DNA of 52,431 nucleotides, from positions 121,955-174,385 of the forward strand of contig QKYT01000178.1 of the NCBI GenBank assembly GCA_003550305.1, in the 5' to 3' direction. How positions within the stretch are numbered: the stretch's first letter is position 1; every line of letters begins with the position of its first letter. Below are positions 1 through 11,078 of this stretch, in pieces. Source of the stretch: Glomus cerebriforme (Eukaryota > Glomeromycota > Glomeromycetes > Glomerales > Glomeraceae). Below the pieces are notes generated by a model, which ran no database searches, was not told the origin of the DNA, and saw only the letters and a list, made by a program, of their open reading frames with translations. The position numbers and the translations under genes are program-made.

Positions 1-659
1 TATGTTTACACTTTATACGCCTGTTCAAAACTTCCTGATGAAGCAATAAATTATGCTATATTTCTAATTTTTAACAATCAGTTATCACCTAATTGAAATA
101 AATTAATTTATAAGAATGATAAGGCATTATCATCTTTACTGAAATGTTTTAAATTGCATATATATTGCAACTAAATCGTAATCAAATAATATAGCTATTA
201 ACCATAAATTTGATATAATTCAGTATAAATCTAGTTAATACGCAGTTACTATAGTAAAGTATTCATCTACATACAGTTACTGCACATTAAGATAATTATG
301 AATCAATTTTATAACTAATATACTATTTATAAATCAAAGTAATTGCAAATTAGTTTAAACTTTTTAAATGTATAGTAAATAGTTATTAAATATCAAATAT
401 GTCTTAAATTTTAATGAATATATAATAAATATATCATAAAGAAATAATAAATATTTTATTAAAATTAGTAAATAAATTTGTAAATATGTATTAAATATGT
501 CACAAAGTATTAATAAATTTATTAATAAAGTTTATATATATAATATATACATCTATTTTTCTATTTTTGCTATTTATTCATATAATATATAAAAATTTGT
601 AGCAAAGCAATAACAGATATTATACAGCCTTGAATTTCTTATATATAAATCATTCTCAA
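1..659. other. AT-rich stretch with no recognisable gene
   Basis: Very AT-rich sequence dense in stops on both strands. I see no coding frame, RNA gene or repeat with clear boundaries. It borders the degraded transposase relic that begins near 660. Confidence 0.6.
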
Positions 660-3600
660 AATCATGACCATTACTGCTGATGTATTCATTATTATTGTTA
701 TAATAATGAATAAAATACATTATGTTATTTGTATCAACTTCACTTATAGAATAGATTCTTCATGTATTTCAAAACCTATAAACTGGATATTTTATTTTTT
801 TTTGATTAGTAGTTTCAAACCTACAATATCAATAAAGGCAAATTGTTAGTTATTTCTTTCATAATTAAAAATTGATCGCAAAAGTGCAAAACTTTTACCT
901 TCTTCTTCAGAGATGATAGTAACAATATCACTGATATGCAGACGATATTGTATATTAATCCTATTATCTTTTACTGAAAAATAAATGAACTTGTAGTGTC
1001 AATATAAACTTTCAAAAAATATCATTTCATAACCCATATCTTGATATACTAATGCCAATTTTTTACAAAAATCAGGATTGTTTGGCAAATTTTCTTCAGC
1101 TTGATACGCTTCTTTAAGATTATATTTGAAATATATTCATTTAGTGAAAAAATAATAAACTAGTTAAAAATATTATTAATTAAAAAATTATACAATTCAA
1201 TAAAAAAACTTCAATCAAACCATTGTTTATATCTTCTTTAGGATTAAAGGATTTTTCAATAATAAATCATTTATCAACTATTTTAAGTGATATAAAAAGT
1301 TCATTAAAGCATTATTTGTCAAAGAAAAGCATTTGTTAATACTATCATCAAATAGATAATATACTACAAATAATGTTATATATTATTTTAATAAGTTAAA
1401 GTTAATGTTCTTTCAATTCATTCATAGCATGATATTTTTGAATATGCGATGCACCATTTCTTTTATTCCTACACCTGTATTTAATAAAGTTGCATAATTT
1501 CTTGCATATTGTACTAAATGGTAATTGATGTGTAGATTTGAAAAGGTTTCAAATCCTTTGAATGCCAGTTTGTAATTATTGTAATTATTGTTATAAATAA
1601 TGTATCTAATAATTAATATGTAATTTTAATATTTATTAATTACCTGTGAAAATAATTTTTAGTCACTATCTAAATATTCATGCAATTGAATATAATCCTC
1701 TTCTGTAAAAGAAAGAATGTTTAAATGCTATTATCATCATTTTTGCCATTAATACCCAACATTTTACTCAAAGTTTTATTGCAAAATTATTTTGAGAAAC
1801 TCCTGTTTGTCGTTGACATAAAGTAAGTTTAGGTTTTTTGAAGTGTGAGAGTTTTAAGAATCTATTAAGAATAAACAGAATTATTATAACCAAATGTAAG
1901 CAATCTGATATCATAAAACTGTTAATATGAGATATCAGATTCAGTAATTTTTGCCATATTTTCAGATATTTGAATGATTTCCAAAAACTGATGAATTCAG
2001 ATTTTTCTTTCAATGAAAGTATTTTGATTGTTATCTTAAGAAATTTTAATACTTTGCCAGCCATAAAATGATAGATGTCTTGTGGTGACTGAAGATGCCT
2101 TCTCTTTTTAATTTATTAAATATTGACAGCTGTAGACATAATCCATATATTGTAGTGATTTTATTATTTCTTATTATATTTGATTTTAATGAAATCTCTT
2201 TAAATTGATTATTAGTAATATGATGGTAATGAGAAATTAATGATAAATCAAAACCTTCAGAAGTTCAAGAATCTTTTATTGTATTACATGTATAATATTC
2301 TTTTATGATACTGTGTCTTTTAACACCAGTTAAGTTATTTTTTTGTAGTACTTGCAATAATAAAATTTCTATTTTCTTGCACATCTATTATTATTTCTTT
2401 TTCTAGTTACTTCATCTCATTAATAAAGAGTCTAATGAATTTATTAAAAGAACCTCTAAATAGATAAAACTAACAATGAAATGATTTTTAAGTTATTTTC
2501 TTTTATAGAAAGGCAAATTTCTAATTTAGATATAAATTCTGCCTAGCGAATGGTATACATTTCAAAATGTTTCAAAATTATCATAATATAAGTCAATATA
2601 TAGCTTATAGTTTAGAAGATTTATTACTATTTCATCTAATATAGCAAATTCTGAAGGATGGTGATAAAAATACGTAACATTTCTTAATTTCCAATATCTT
2701 GATGTTTATATAAAATTTTACAAATAAAAATTGAAATAATTTTGTTAGTATTACCTTCATTATAAAGAATAATGATTGTGGCAAGTCTGACAATTTTTTG
2801 TAATTTAATCATTATGATTATATTTTTCACTTCTCGATCTAACAGCCACACTTCATTATGTGATCTTTCTCTTCGACTATTACTTTGCAAGTTGTTTAGC
2901 AATTTAGCAAATTGTAAAATACATTAAACTATTATATAAATACTCTGCAATTGTATGTTGCTAAAATTAATAAATTAATAAAACAATCTTTATTTTAATA
3001 CCATTGTTTATTATTCATTGATTACCTTAAAATTTAACACAAATAAATAAACAATATAATATATAATACACTTTTATTAATTTGGAAAAATGCATACCCA
3101 AATCGTAAGGATTCTTTCCATATGGTCTTATGCTAAAATTTGCAGTTTCTTTTGACTATTTGGCCTGGACTGAAGTACATTTTACTAAATAATGAAAGGT
3201 TAAGCAAAATTTGAATATTTATACTAACAACTTTAACAGTTTTATTGAAAGAATGCAAATGATATCAATAATGAATAAATAATACATCTTGGTATTTTGG
3301 AAGGTAAAAAACATTTTTTTGCTTGAAATATAAATTTTTTGTGTTTTAATTAGAAGTAAAGGTAATTTTTGCCTAAACTGATAAATGTTTGTTACAATAT
3401 CTTTGCTTTTAAATTGCAGATAATGAATTATATTTATTAATTCATTATAAGTTTGAATAATTATTGAAATAAAAATAATAGTTAAATTTGTTAATTTAGT
3501 AATTATAAAAAGCTGATTTCTACTTACATATATTGTGTTTTTGAATCCAGCAAAATAATAAAGCTTTGGTAATATTGTTGAAATATGATGCAAACCTTCC

Positions 3601-3966
3601 ACTAATAGGTGGCATTTATTCACTATTTAATGCCTTATCAATAATTTTATCAGATTCTTCTTCATTTGATGCTTCATTATCAGAATTTATTATCATTTCA
3701 TCATTATTGCTCAGTATTTTATTATCAAAAAAATCTTTATAATCAAGATCTCTATTGTTCAATACTTCATTAAATAAATCTTCATTCGGTATTAATATAT
3801 AATTAATTTCTGTATTATTTGGTATCTCATAATTGTTTGTTTCTTTATAATCAGTTTTTTCATCATTAATAATTTCTTTATCATCTAAAGATGTATTAAG
3901 TATATTACATAGTTGTCTTATGTAATTTTTATGATAATTAAAGGAGACGTAGTAATTGTAAAACAT
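660..3966 (-). pseudogene. Degenerate CACTA/KDZ-like transposase-family gene
   Basis: Reading the minus strand from 3966 down, recognisable blocks appear in the order of one long protein, with many frameshifts and stops. There is an acidic Asp/Glu/Asn-rich stretch (3966-3616) and a block around 3210-3080 reading MYFSPGQIVKRN, a stop, then TIWKESLRFG. A block at 2330-2200 contains SHYHHITNNQF. At about 2110-1768, KRRHLQSPQDIYHFMAGK leads into a 98-residue open stretch. At 1568-1400 comes LHINYHLVQYARNYA followed by VGIKEMVHRIFK. The end, about 1130-660, reads NIQYRLHISDIVTIISEEEG, a BAH-like tail. Block order and wording resemble a high-copy transposase-derived family in Rhizophagus; a link to CACTA/DUF4218-type proteins is inference. 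Several stops sit where Gln (CAA to TAA) is expected. No terminal repeats were identified. Confidence 0.55.
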
Positions 3967-4112
3967 TTATTCAAAAATTAAAAGAATCTCACGAAAGAAA
4001 GTTTAAAATTCTGATACTGTATGAAGATTAATAATAATATTAAATAATTTATACTTCTTTTTATTTATGAAGCTTATTATATTGAATATTGTTAATTTTA
4101 CAATTGAATTTT

Positions 4113-4126
4113 ATTAATAAAACTTA
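4113..4126. repeat. Target-site duplication, downstream copy of LINE insertion
   Basis: The 14-mer attaataaaactta lies directly against the poly(T) run (poly(A) on the minus strand) and recurs exactly at 8402-8415 at the other end of the retrotransposon. Such duplications are left by target-primed reverse transcription. The match could be 16 bp if two bases of the tail are counted. Confidence 0.75.
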
Positions 4127-4314
4127 TTTTTTTTTTTTTTTTTTTCAGACAAATTAAACGTATTTATTGTATATAGTGTCTAAAAAGACGAATACATTTC
4201 TATAAATTACGTATACATTCTCTATAAGAAAAATGTAACTTGTCACGCCAGATTATCAGTTTGTAAAGGTGGAAATTGAAGCAAATTTCCCTTAGCATGA
4301 GTGGTCCTTACACT

Positions 4315-6276
4315 CTACCTCAAATCTGCCGACCCTGTACCATTGTAATTATCTAGATTATTACTATCAACTTGTCTATTTAACCCATTATTATCCACTA
4401 AACTACAATTAAAATTAAGAGAATTATCTATATTAATACTATTTTTATTACCCTTCGAATCCCTAATGAGGCCCAAGAACTGCAGTGTCTCTTTACAGTG
4501 CATGCTTTGAATTTTCTCTGTTAATCGATGTATCTTTTTAAAGACAAATTCTGTATGAGAAACTCCCTTGTTGACGAAGTCCTGAACTGTTTTGAACCCT
4601 TGTATAGCAGCTTGGTGAAGTCTAGTCAGTTTGTCCAAGACTTGATGTTTGAATTCATCGTGCGGTATGTTGTTGTGGAAATAAGCTATTTTCTTGTTGT
4701 AGTTGTTATCAGCAGGTGAAGTGGGAGGAGAATGCATGTTGCTTGAATTAGTAATCGAATTCTGTTTAATTTCCCACTCTTTAACTAGCGTACATCGTGA
4801 AATCCAAATTTGNTCGTAGAAATTCTTTATGAANATGGAGATAAATCTGTCCAAAATTTGGAAAGTAATGTTAAGTGAATGTGTGATAGATCTAAGTGAG
4901 TCGTGTACAGAGGAGCTNACNACAGATCGTAAAAGGTAGTAAGNAAGAGCATTATTCCCATTGTCATCTATTATCTCGTAAGTAGAAAAGAATGATGAAA
5001 ACCAATTTTTTAATGAGGAAATAATGGACGTTGCTTTGGCTGGGTCATCGTCTAGACAAGTAAACCATTCGTCTAATTGATGTGTAATGGAAGCTATCGA
5101 TAGTTTTTGTATGGAAAGCCAAATATGAGCGAGTTTAGGACAAACAGCTAGATGGTACAAGGTTTCTCTTTCTTGTGAACAGTAAATGCATTTGAACGAT
5201 AAATAAAGTGCTGGATTTCTTTCAGCCATGACAGCCCCTACCGGTAATAACAAGTTGGACAATTTTAGCCTGTGAACAAATGAAATATGAGTATCGGTGT
5301 TGAAACATAAATTGTTGTTACGCGTCATGAAAGAAGACCATACAAAGGGCCATTCAGCAAAAGGGTATGTTGAGTCATAAAGATCCTGATTGTAATATAA
5401 TGAAGCCCATTCTGAACTAATAGAGATGTCATGTAGAAGTTTCAAAAATCTTCTTGGATTGCAGTCAATCGGTGTGTCTCCATTCCATATAAGAGAATGG
5501 GTTAAACCTGTTCTATAGTATGATGGTCGAGGTTCTATTGATGAATCAGAATTGACACCAATTTTAGCTAAAGAGTCTGCAGTATCATTGCCTTCATTGC
5601 CTGAGTGTCCTTTAACTTTATTAAACCTAATATCTAATTGTTTTTGATTAATAAAATACCATATATCTATCAATAAATTATAATTACTATAACTAAATAA
5701 ANTANGTGTATCACTAGTNGATCTATTAACTAAACTAAAATTACTAACTACATCTTTAATTTCTCTAAGAGCATCTAAAGCACTTTGACTGTCAGTATGT
5801 ATGATTGCAGAAGAGTGACACAGTAACGTAGAAATTGCTGATAGAATCGCCCCTAGCTCAGCTTTGGTAGACGATGGTAGTGAGAAACAACTGCCTGAGA
5901 AGTGCAAGTGTGGATGTGTAAGGTTGACCCATCCCAGTCCCATCTTGTATCCATCTTCTTTCGTGTATCTGAGGGAACCATCCGTATATAAATTAAAAGA
6001 GCAGTCAGCGAAAGAAAGATGGTGGTGTAAAAGTTCTAATAATGTTTTAGTGGTGCTGGTGTTGGAAAAGTAATTTTGAATAAGCAATTCAGCTAATATG
6101 TCACCGTCCACGGTATAATTTGTAAGTACAATGTTTGGCTTTGAAAGGAGTGAAGAAAAATTCTGGGGTGTGGTAGAGGGAACCGTTAATACATAATGGA
6201 GCAGTAAAAATTTGGTTGAAGAGTCCTTTGGTGATGGACTGATTTTTGATAGCATATTGAGGTATGATCTATTCAC
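4315..6276 (-). pseudogene. LINE RNase H and C-terminal zinc-motif part
   Basis: The frame is open for about 653 codons. It starts by frameshift after the linker frame; there is no ATG at its edge, only GTG. An RNase H1 fold is visible at about residues 94-240 with the acidic quartet D99 (YTDGS), E140 (KAELGAI), D162 (HTDSQSALDAL) and D231, plus the KGHSGNEGN motif with H224. All catalytic residues are present. Further on, C363, C366, H375 and C379 form a CCHC zinc motif typical of the tail of such LINE polyproteins. The rest (380-653) is unrecognised and rich in Ser/Asn. Single N bases at 4813, 4834, 4918, 4921, 4944, 5702, 5705 and 5719 give X residues. It would be translated as part of one polyprotein with the two upstream frames. 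Confidence 0.8.
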
Positions 6277-6965
6277 CCTGAAAGAACACTTGTTAAGGGG
6301 ATAATCATTAATGGGTGTGTTGGTAAGTGAACATAATCCTTTACAAGGGAAAGCTCAAGATTCGAGTTTCCGTAGTCATCTTGTATATTGTCGGCAGTGT
6401 AATGTTGAATATCGCAAGTGTTGTCGTTGTTTTTGGATAAAATTTTTCCGTAAAGTAGACGAGTTGGTGTAGTAGTGTGGATCCATTCTTTTTTCCTACA
6501 ATCTAATAAAGGTAGATGAATAGGTTCTCTAAATGCGTAAAAATTGAAAGAAGGTGCTTGTGGAAGTGTCATAAGATATTTTTGACTTTCTAGAGCTAGT
6601 TGTGTAAAAGCTACTGGGGTGGGACCTTTCAGAGATAATCCACGGTAGTATTTAAGTTGTAACCAGCTGATAGTGTTCTGGGTGTCAGCTGTAATAAGTT
6701 GATTGACGTAAAAGAGATGGTGCCTGGCAGCAAATTTAATAATCTTGGTACTTTCATCTGGAAATTTTCCTAAGATAAGATCTCGAAAATTAGGGCCTTG
6801 CCCTTGGATACTCCATTCTTCCGTATCAACGTAAGGTAAGGATAAGGATAAGTTCTGAAATCTTAGATGACCCAGTGTGCGCAAATAGAAGGAATGATTA
6901 TCTATATTAAAATCATCTTTTGATGGGGAGTGAGAAAAAATAGGAGTAGTTAACAATAAACGCAA
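6273..6965 (-). pseudogene. LINE polyprotein middle region (RT thumb/linker)
   Basis: A 230-codon frame between the RT and RNase H frames, overlapping the RT frame by 16 bases and the RNase H frame by 4. It has no ATG at its start (TTG), so it is a frame-shifted continuation of the polyprotein, not an independent gene. Content is the thumb/connection region, with no motif I can name. Both junctions are -1 relative to the preceding frame. The first lies on a run of seven A (CTA AAA AAA G), the second at a CTTTC stretch where one missing T would explain the shift. Confidence 0.7.
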
Positions 6966-8401
6966 TTGGCTTTTTTTAGCTCTATATAAATTAAATCTTT
7001 AAGTAAGCCCGGTGAATTAAGTTGAACTGTAAATTCGGCTAGGTGTGTCTCTCTTAAAGTTAGTTTGAGAGATTTGAGGTTAACAAGCCCAGGATGCAAA
7101 ATAATACAGTTATTCGTCGTTTTCGGTAAGTGTAGAGCATGTTTACATCTCGTGAGGATAGGTGAAAAAAGTTTCTCTAATTGAGAATCCGTCAATAAAG
7201 ACACTTGTAATCTATATATCAAACGTGGAATCAAGACTCTGTTGATGATATAAATTAATTGGCCAATGGTAAGCTTTTTGAATTTGATCAGACTGACGAT
7301 ATTGTTGATTTCTTTTTTGGCGATAGAAAGATCNGAACGTGTAGAAGAGCCTGATGTGAACNACACTCCTAGGATNCGTTCGCTAAGAGCAGAGTCCAGT
7401 GCAGTAACTTTAACTGCCTCTTGATTGCGACCCATATATATGAATTGGTCACTCTTTGGAAGCGTCAAATTGAATACTAGTAAAGAAGATTTGCTGCCAT
7501 TGATCTGTACATCATTGATATCAAAAAATTCATTAGATAAATCTATAATCCGTTGTAAGTTGTCCTTAGAGTTTCCAATCCACTGAGTATCGTCGGCAAA
7601 AGCTGTAGTAGCTATACGGTGTACGGAGTGGGAACATTTGTCTTGGGAAGAATAACATTGCGATGGCCAATATAAATGATTACGGTATCCAAGTGTAGGA
7701 TCAGATTGGATTCGGTATAAAAGAGGGTCGTAGAAAATGCGCCAGAGGAGTGGTAAAATAATTTCACCCTGGTCGATACTGACCCCCGCCGTGAAGAAAT
7801 TCGTAAGACCAAATTCTGTAATCACCGCAATTTGTCTGTTTGTAAATAAATTAATGAGAAATTGGATGGTAGTTGAGGGAAGTTTGATGCGCCGTAGAGC
7901 GCATTCGAGAGGAATCATTCCGACCGAGTCGAAAGCTTTCATCATGTTCTGATTGGCGATCCAAAGCTCCGACTTTGTTGCTTTTGCGTCTGAGATAATA
8001 TTGTTAAGGATAGATATTGGCGTGTTTGTATTATCTTCTGGTAGGCTCGCGTAATTAGGGCCTTTCAAGATATTGTGTTGGACTAAAATGGTTGACAGAC
8101 GAATAGTAAGAACTTTAACTACACATTTACGGAAACATTCTAGTAAAAGAATGGGACGAGTAAGTGATAAATTGTAATTCCAGTCTGTCAGTTTCGGAAT
8201 CGGATACAATTGAGAGAATTTCCATTTAATAGGAGAAATTGAAGATAGCATAATGAGTCCTGAGAATCTAACAAACATTTCTTGTGTTTTTTGAGAGCAC
8301 TGTAGAATGAGTGAGTAACTAATGCCTGAGATGCCTGGTGCCGATTTGGAATTCAACTGTTTTATAGCATCAAGCCATTCCTCTTTTGATGAAAACGTGA
8401 G
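6950..8401 (-). pseudogene. LINE reverse transcriptase, catalytic Asp lost
   Basis: The frame is open from about 8446 to 6950, but only sequence below 8402 belongs to the element; the first 15 or so codons are flanking DNA. Numbering from 8446, RT finger motifs include SAPGISGISYS (35-45) and TRPILLLECFRK (96-107). Motif A reads QNMMKAFDSV (166-175), where the family has Asp in place of N167. Motif B reads SIDQGEIILPLLW (223-235), with Leu where Ser is usual. Motif C is intact, AFADDTQW (282-289). The Asn (AAC from GAC) and the Leu (TTA from TCA) are each one transition away from the expected residue. Loss of a metal-binding Asp means this copy should be inactive. N bases lie at 7334, 7362 and 7376. 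Confidence 0.85.
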
Positions 8402-8415
8402 ATTAATAAAACTTA
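8402..8415. repeat. Target-site duplication, upstream copy of LINE insertion
   Basis: Exact second copy of the 14-mer found at 4113-4126. It marks the 5'-truncated end of the minus-strand retrotransposon. Confidence 0.75.
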
Positions 8416-8790
8416 TTACATCAATTTTACAATTAAATTTGTTCATATTAAATAATTTTATTCTATAATTGATTTTTTTAAAGAGAAAAAGTTTTACTTT
8501 TATCTATAATAGTATTAATTAAATTTTTGACAAAATATTTGATAATAATAATAAATAGAAAATAGTTTATTTTTCTCTATATTAGTATAATAATTAAATT
8601 TATAATCAAATTAAATTTTAATATAATTATTTTTAAGACAATAATAGACAATAATAACGATTATTACAAATAAATTAAACTTTTAAGAAAAAAGCCCATT
8701 GTTATTTATAATAATAAAAATTAATAATCTGTAAATAAAATTAACTATTAAACTTTTAAAAAAATTAATATTTAAGGATAATAATAACTC
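8416..8790. other. AT-rich spacer, no gene seen
   Basis: Low-complexity A/T sequence between the LINE and a foldback repeat. No coding frame is supported. Confidence 0.6.
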
Positions 8791-8990
8791 TAATTGGGTC
8801 TGGGTCATTTTACTGATAGATATTTTACTGACAATTATTTCACTGATAACACATAGTATGACATATAATTATATTGGCTAGAGTTATGTTATAATGCGGG
8901 TTGAGTATTTAACTGTCATGCCCAGTATTATCACTTATCATTAAAATAATTGTTAGTGAACATCTGTTGGTAAAATGAATGCAATCTCTA
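8791..8990. repeat. Short foldback (MITE-like) inverted repeat
   Basis: Two arms are imperfect inverted copies. 8806-8849 reads CATTTTACTGATAGA and onward to CACTGATAA. 8935-8977, read on the minus strand, gives CATTTTACCAACAGA and onward to TAATGATAA. Roughly three quarters of positions match, and similarity continues inward (CATAGTATGAC against GGGCATGAC). The flanks carry CTCTAATTGG and CTCTATAATTGG, which may be an imperfect target duplication. It could equally be a decayed hairpin from a larger element. Confidence 0.45.
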
Positions 8991-9237
8991 TAATTGGTAA
9001 ATAGATAAAAAAAATAGTTTATTTATACAATAATTTGTAAACAAATTTAATTATGAAAGTAGCCTTAATATGATAATTTTATTCTTTTTCTTTAATTTTA
9101 TAAAATAACTAATTTTATAATTCTTGCAAATAATAAATTTTTTATAACTTTTTCATAATTAGTAATTTTTTTATATATTTTTTACTTACCTTACAAAATA
9201 AATATTTTCTATACCTTTTTACTTTTACAAAATAATC

Positions 9238-9834
9238 ATGAGTTCTAGAACTGCTAAAAAATATGCAAACGAAAAAATAAGCTTAGATAATATAAATAAA
9301 TAAAGTCACAAGAAAGAAGAACTGATTGCTTCACTTTTAGATGATTTCAATGATCTTTTAAATAATGAAAAAGTTCAATAAAGTAAAAGCAATAAAGGTG
9401 CTAAAAGAGATTATAAAAAAAAGCAAGATATGATTACTCCTTTAGTATCAAAAATAATAATTAATCTTTTGAATGATGATGATAGTTTTACAAAAAATCT
9501 AAATAAAAATAAGTAAGATAAGAATCATTAAAATCATAATGAATTTATTCTTTCAACTAGAATGATAGTTTCCGATTCAAGGGCTAATAATCCAATTGAT
9601 CAGATTAATGATATTCTTTCAAATAGATCAATACCAGTTTTAGAATCAAAGAATGAAATTATTTCTTTAAATAATATTTCAAAAATGATATCAGCAATTC
9701 TAGATTCAAGAGCAAATAGTCTATTTGACCATATCACTTTAAGAACTTTGAGACCAAGACTGATACCTTTAAGTCTAAGAGACAATATAATGAATATTGT
9801 AAATAATTCTCGTAATATATTGAATACTTCATAA
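9238..9834 (+). pseudogene. Unknown protein frame interrupted only by TAA codons
   Basis: From the ATG at 9238 one frame runs to 9834 (199 codons). Its only interruptions are four TAA codons, at 9301, 9379, 9514 and 9529; there is no TAG or TGA. The encoded stretch is hydrophilic and Lys/Asn/Asp-rich at first (KKEELIASLLDDFNDLLNN). It then carries a repeated theme: SDSRANNPIDQINDILS, followed about 35 residues later by LDSRANSLFDHITLRTL. Each internal stop lies next to polar residues where Gln (CAA) would be natural, so C-to-T decay of an old gene is the simplest reading. After 9834 the same frame continues with few stops to about 10086. I do not recognise the family. It may be a transposon-associated or lineage-specific gene. 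Confidence 0.4.
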
Positions 9835-9889
9835 TATAATTTCAACATAACTGATGAAGGTGTCCCTTTATCTCTTAACAAAATGATGA

Positions 9890-11076
9890 TATATTAGCTA
9901 TATTATTAATTATATGCAAAACCTAATATTTTGCAACTGACAAATAATATGCATTTGTCTATGCAAATGCTGGTTGTAGATAGGTTATATTTTATACCTT
10001 TTACCACTCCTGGGATCTTAACTCTTATACATTCATATACTATAGTCCATCTAGTTTTGATATATACTTTTAGACTTCCTTTCTAAATATTTTTTAATTT
10101 GATGACATCTTTGAGTAACATCATACCTATGGTAGAATATGGTGTGTGATGCATCTTATATTAAGAATACTTGGATATTTTTATAAAATAATTCTGTGTG
10201 CAACAGCAACATTAATGCTATTATCAGATATTATAGTAGCAAATTTATCAATTCCAATTCTAATAATAATTTCTTTAATAGTATTAGATATATATTTTGC
10301 TATATGTCTTTTTCTGAAAGATTCTTAAGTTTTAAAAGACATTCCTTTTTTTAATTTATAATAAGCATGGATGTCCATATCAGAAAAAAAATTAAAATAA
10401 TTAACTAATTTTACCAATTGTGCAATTAGATTTTTTACTTAATTCATTATAAACTTGTAAATTTACATGAGATAATTTAACTTCTAATAATGTTTTACTT
10501 AAGTTAGAAAATTATATTTTGGCTAAACTGAAGGGTTTTGAAAATAAGAATATCCTTTTTCCAATTTGTTATTCTTATAAAAATTTCAGATAGATAACTG
10601 TTCATTATTTTATTTTTATTTTTTTTTGTGATTTATCTACATTACTTATATTTTCTTTTTTATATGTATTTTTTTTTCTTTTTTTTCCAATGATTCTTGC
10701 AAAAAAATGTAAAAATATTTTGGGAATATTTTTTGCAATAATTAGCCAAGTGTTTATACAAAACATATAGTTTTTCATGTTTTTAATTAGTGTAACAGTA
10801 GCTACAAATTGCAGAATAATGCTTTTATGTTTTTGAGCACTTTTTATTATATGATGTTTCAAATTTCTAATAAAAAACAATTACTTTTATTAGTTTTTGT
10901 AGATATTATTGAGACTTAAGACTTGAGAAAGAAGAAAAATATGCAAAGGATAATAGGAAACTTGAGAGAGAAGAAAAATATGTAAAGAATAACAGAATTT
11001 TTTTATATAGTAATATATTATCTTGTAATATATTATACATAGTGATTATTGTAATATGTAAATCATGACATTTAAG
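9890..11076. other. AT-rich region with no supported gene
   Basis: Contains the weak continuation of the interrupted frame above and a short hydrophobic plus-strand frame at 10146-10328 without further support. A Lys/Glu-rich direct duplication near 10915-11000 carries the AGAGAAGAAAAATATG theme. Nothing here is called as a gene. Confidence 0.5.
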
Positions 11077-11078
11077 TA

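Larger units (their letters stand above)
4127..8401 (-). mobile_element. 5'-truncated non-LTR (LINE) retrotransposon with RNase H
   Basis: This is a minus-strand element of about 4.3 kb. Its 3' end is a 19-base poly(A) tail (T-run 4127-4145), preceded by a roughly 170-base 3' UTR with an AATAAA-like signal. Coding parts in order are reverse transcriptase, a linker region, RNase H and a C-terminal CCHC zinc motif. The 5' end is truncated inside the region upstream of RT: no endonuclease domain is present, and RT similarity begins near TFSSKEEW at the upstream duplication. The 14-bp direct repeats at 4113-4126 and 8402-8415 bound it exactly. The order RT, RNase H, zinc motif fits RNase H-carrying LINEs (I/Tad-like); clade assignment is inference. 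Eleven isolated N bases fall inside this element and none in neighbouring single-copy sequence, suggesting consensus ambiguity among near-identical copies. Confidence 0.9.

Noticed and set aside
664..849. Plus-strand 61-codon frame
   Set aside because: Antisense to the C-terminal block of the transposase relic.
10146..10328. Short hydrophobic plus-strand frame
   Set aside because: Sixty residues of Ile/Leu-rich sequence in AT-rich DNA, no signal-peptide cleavage pattern and no context.
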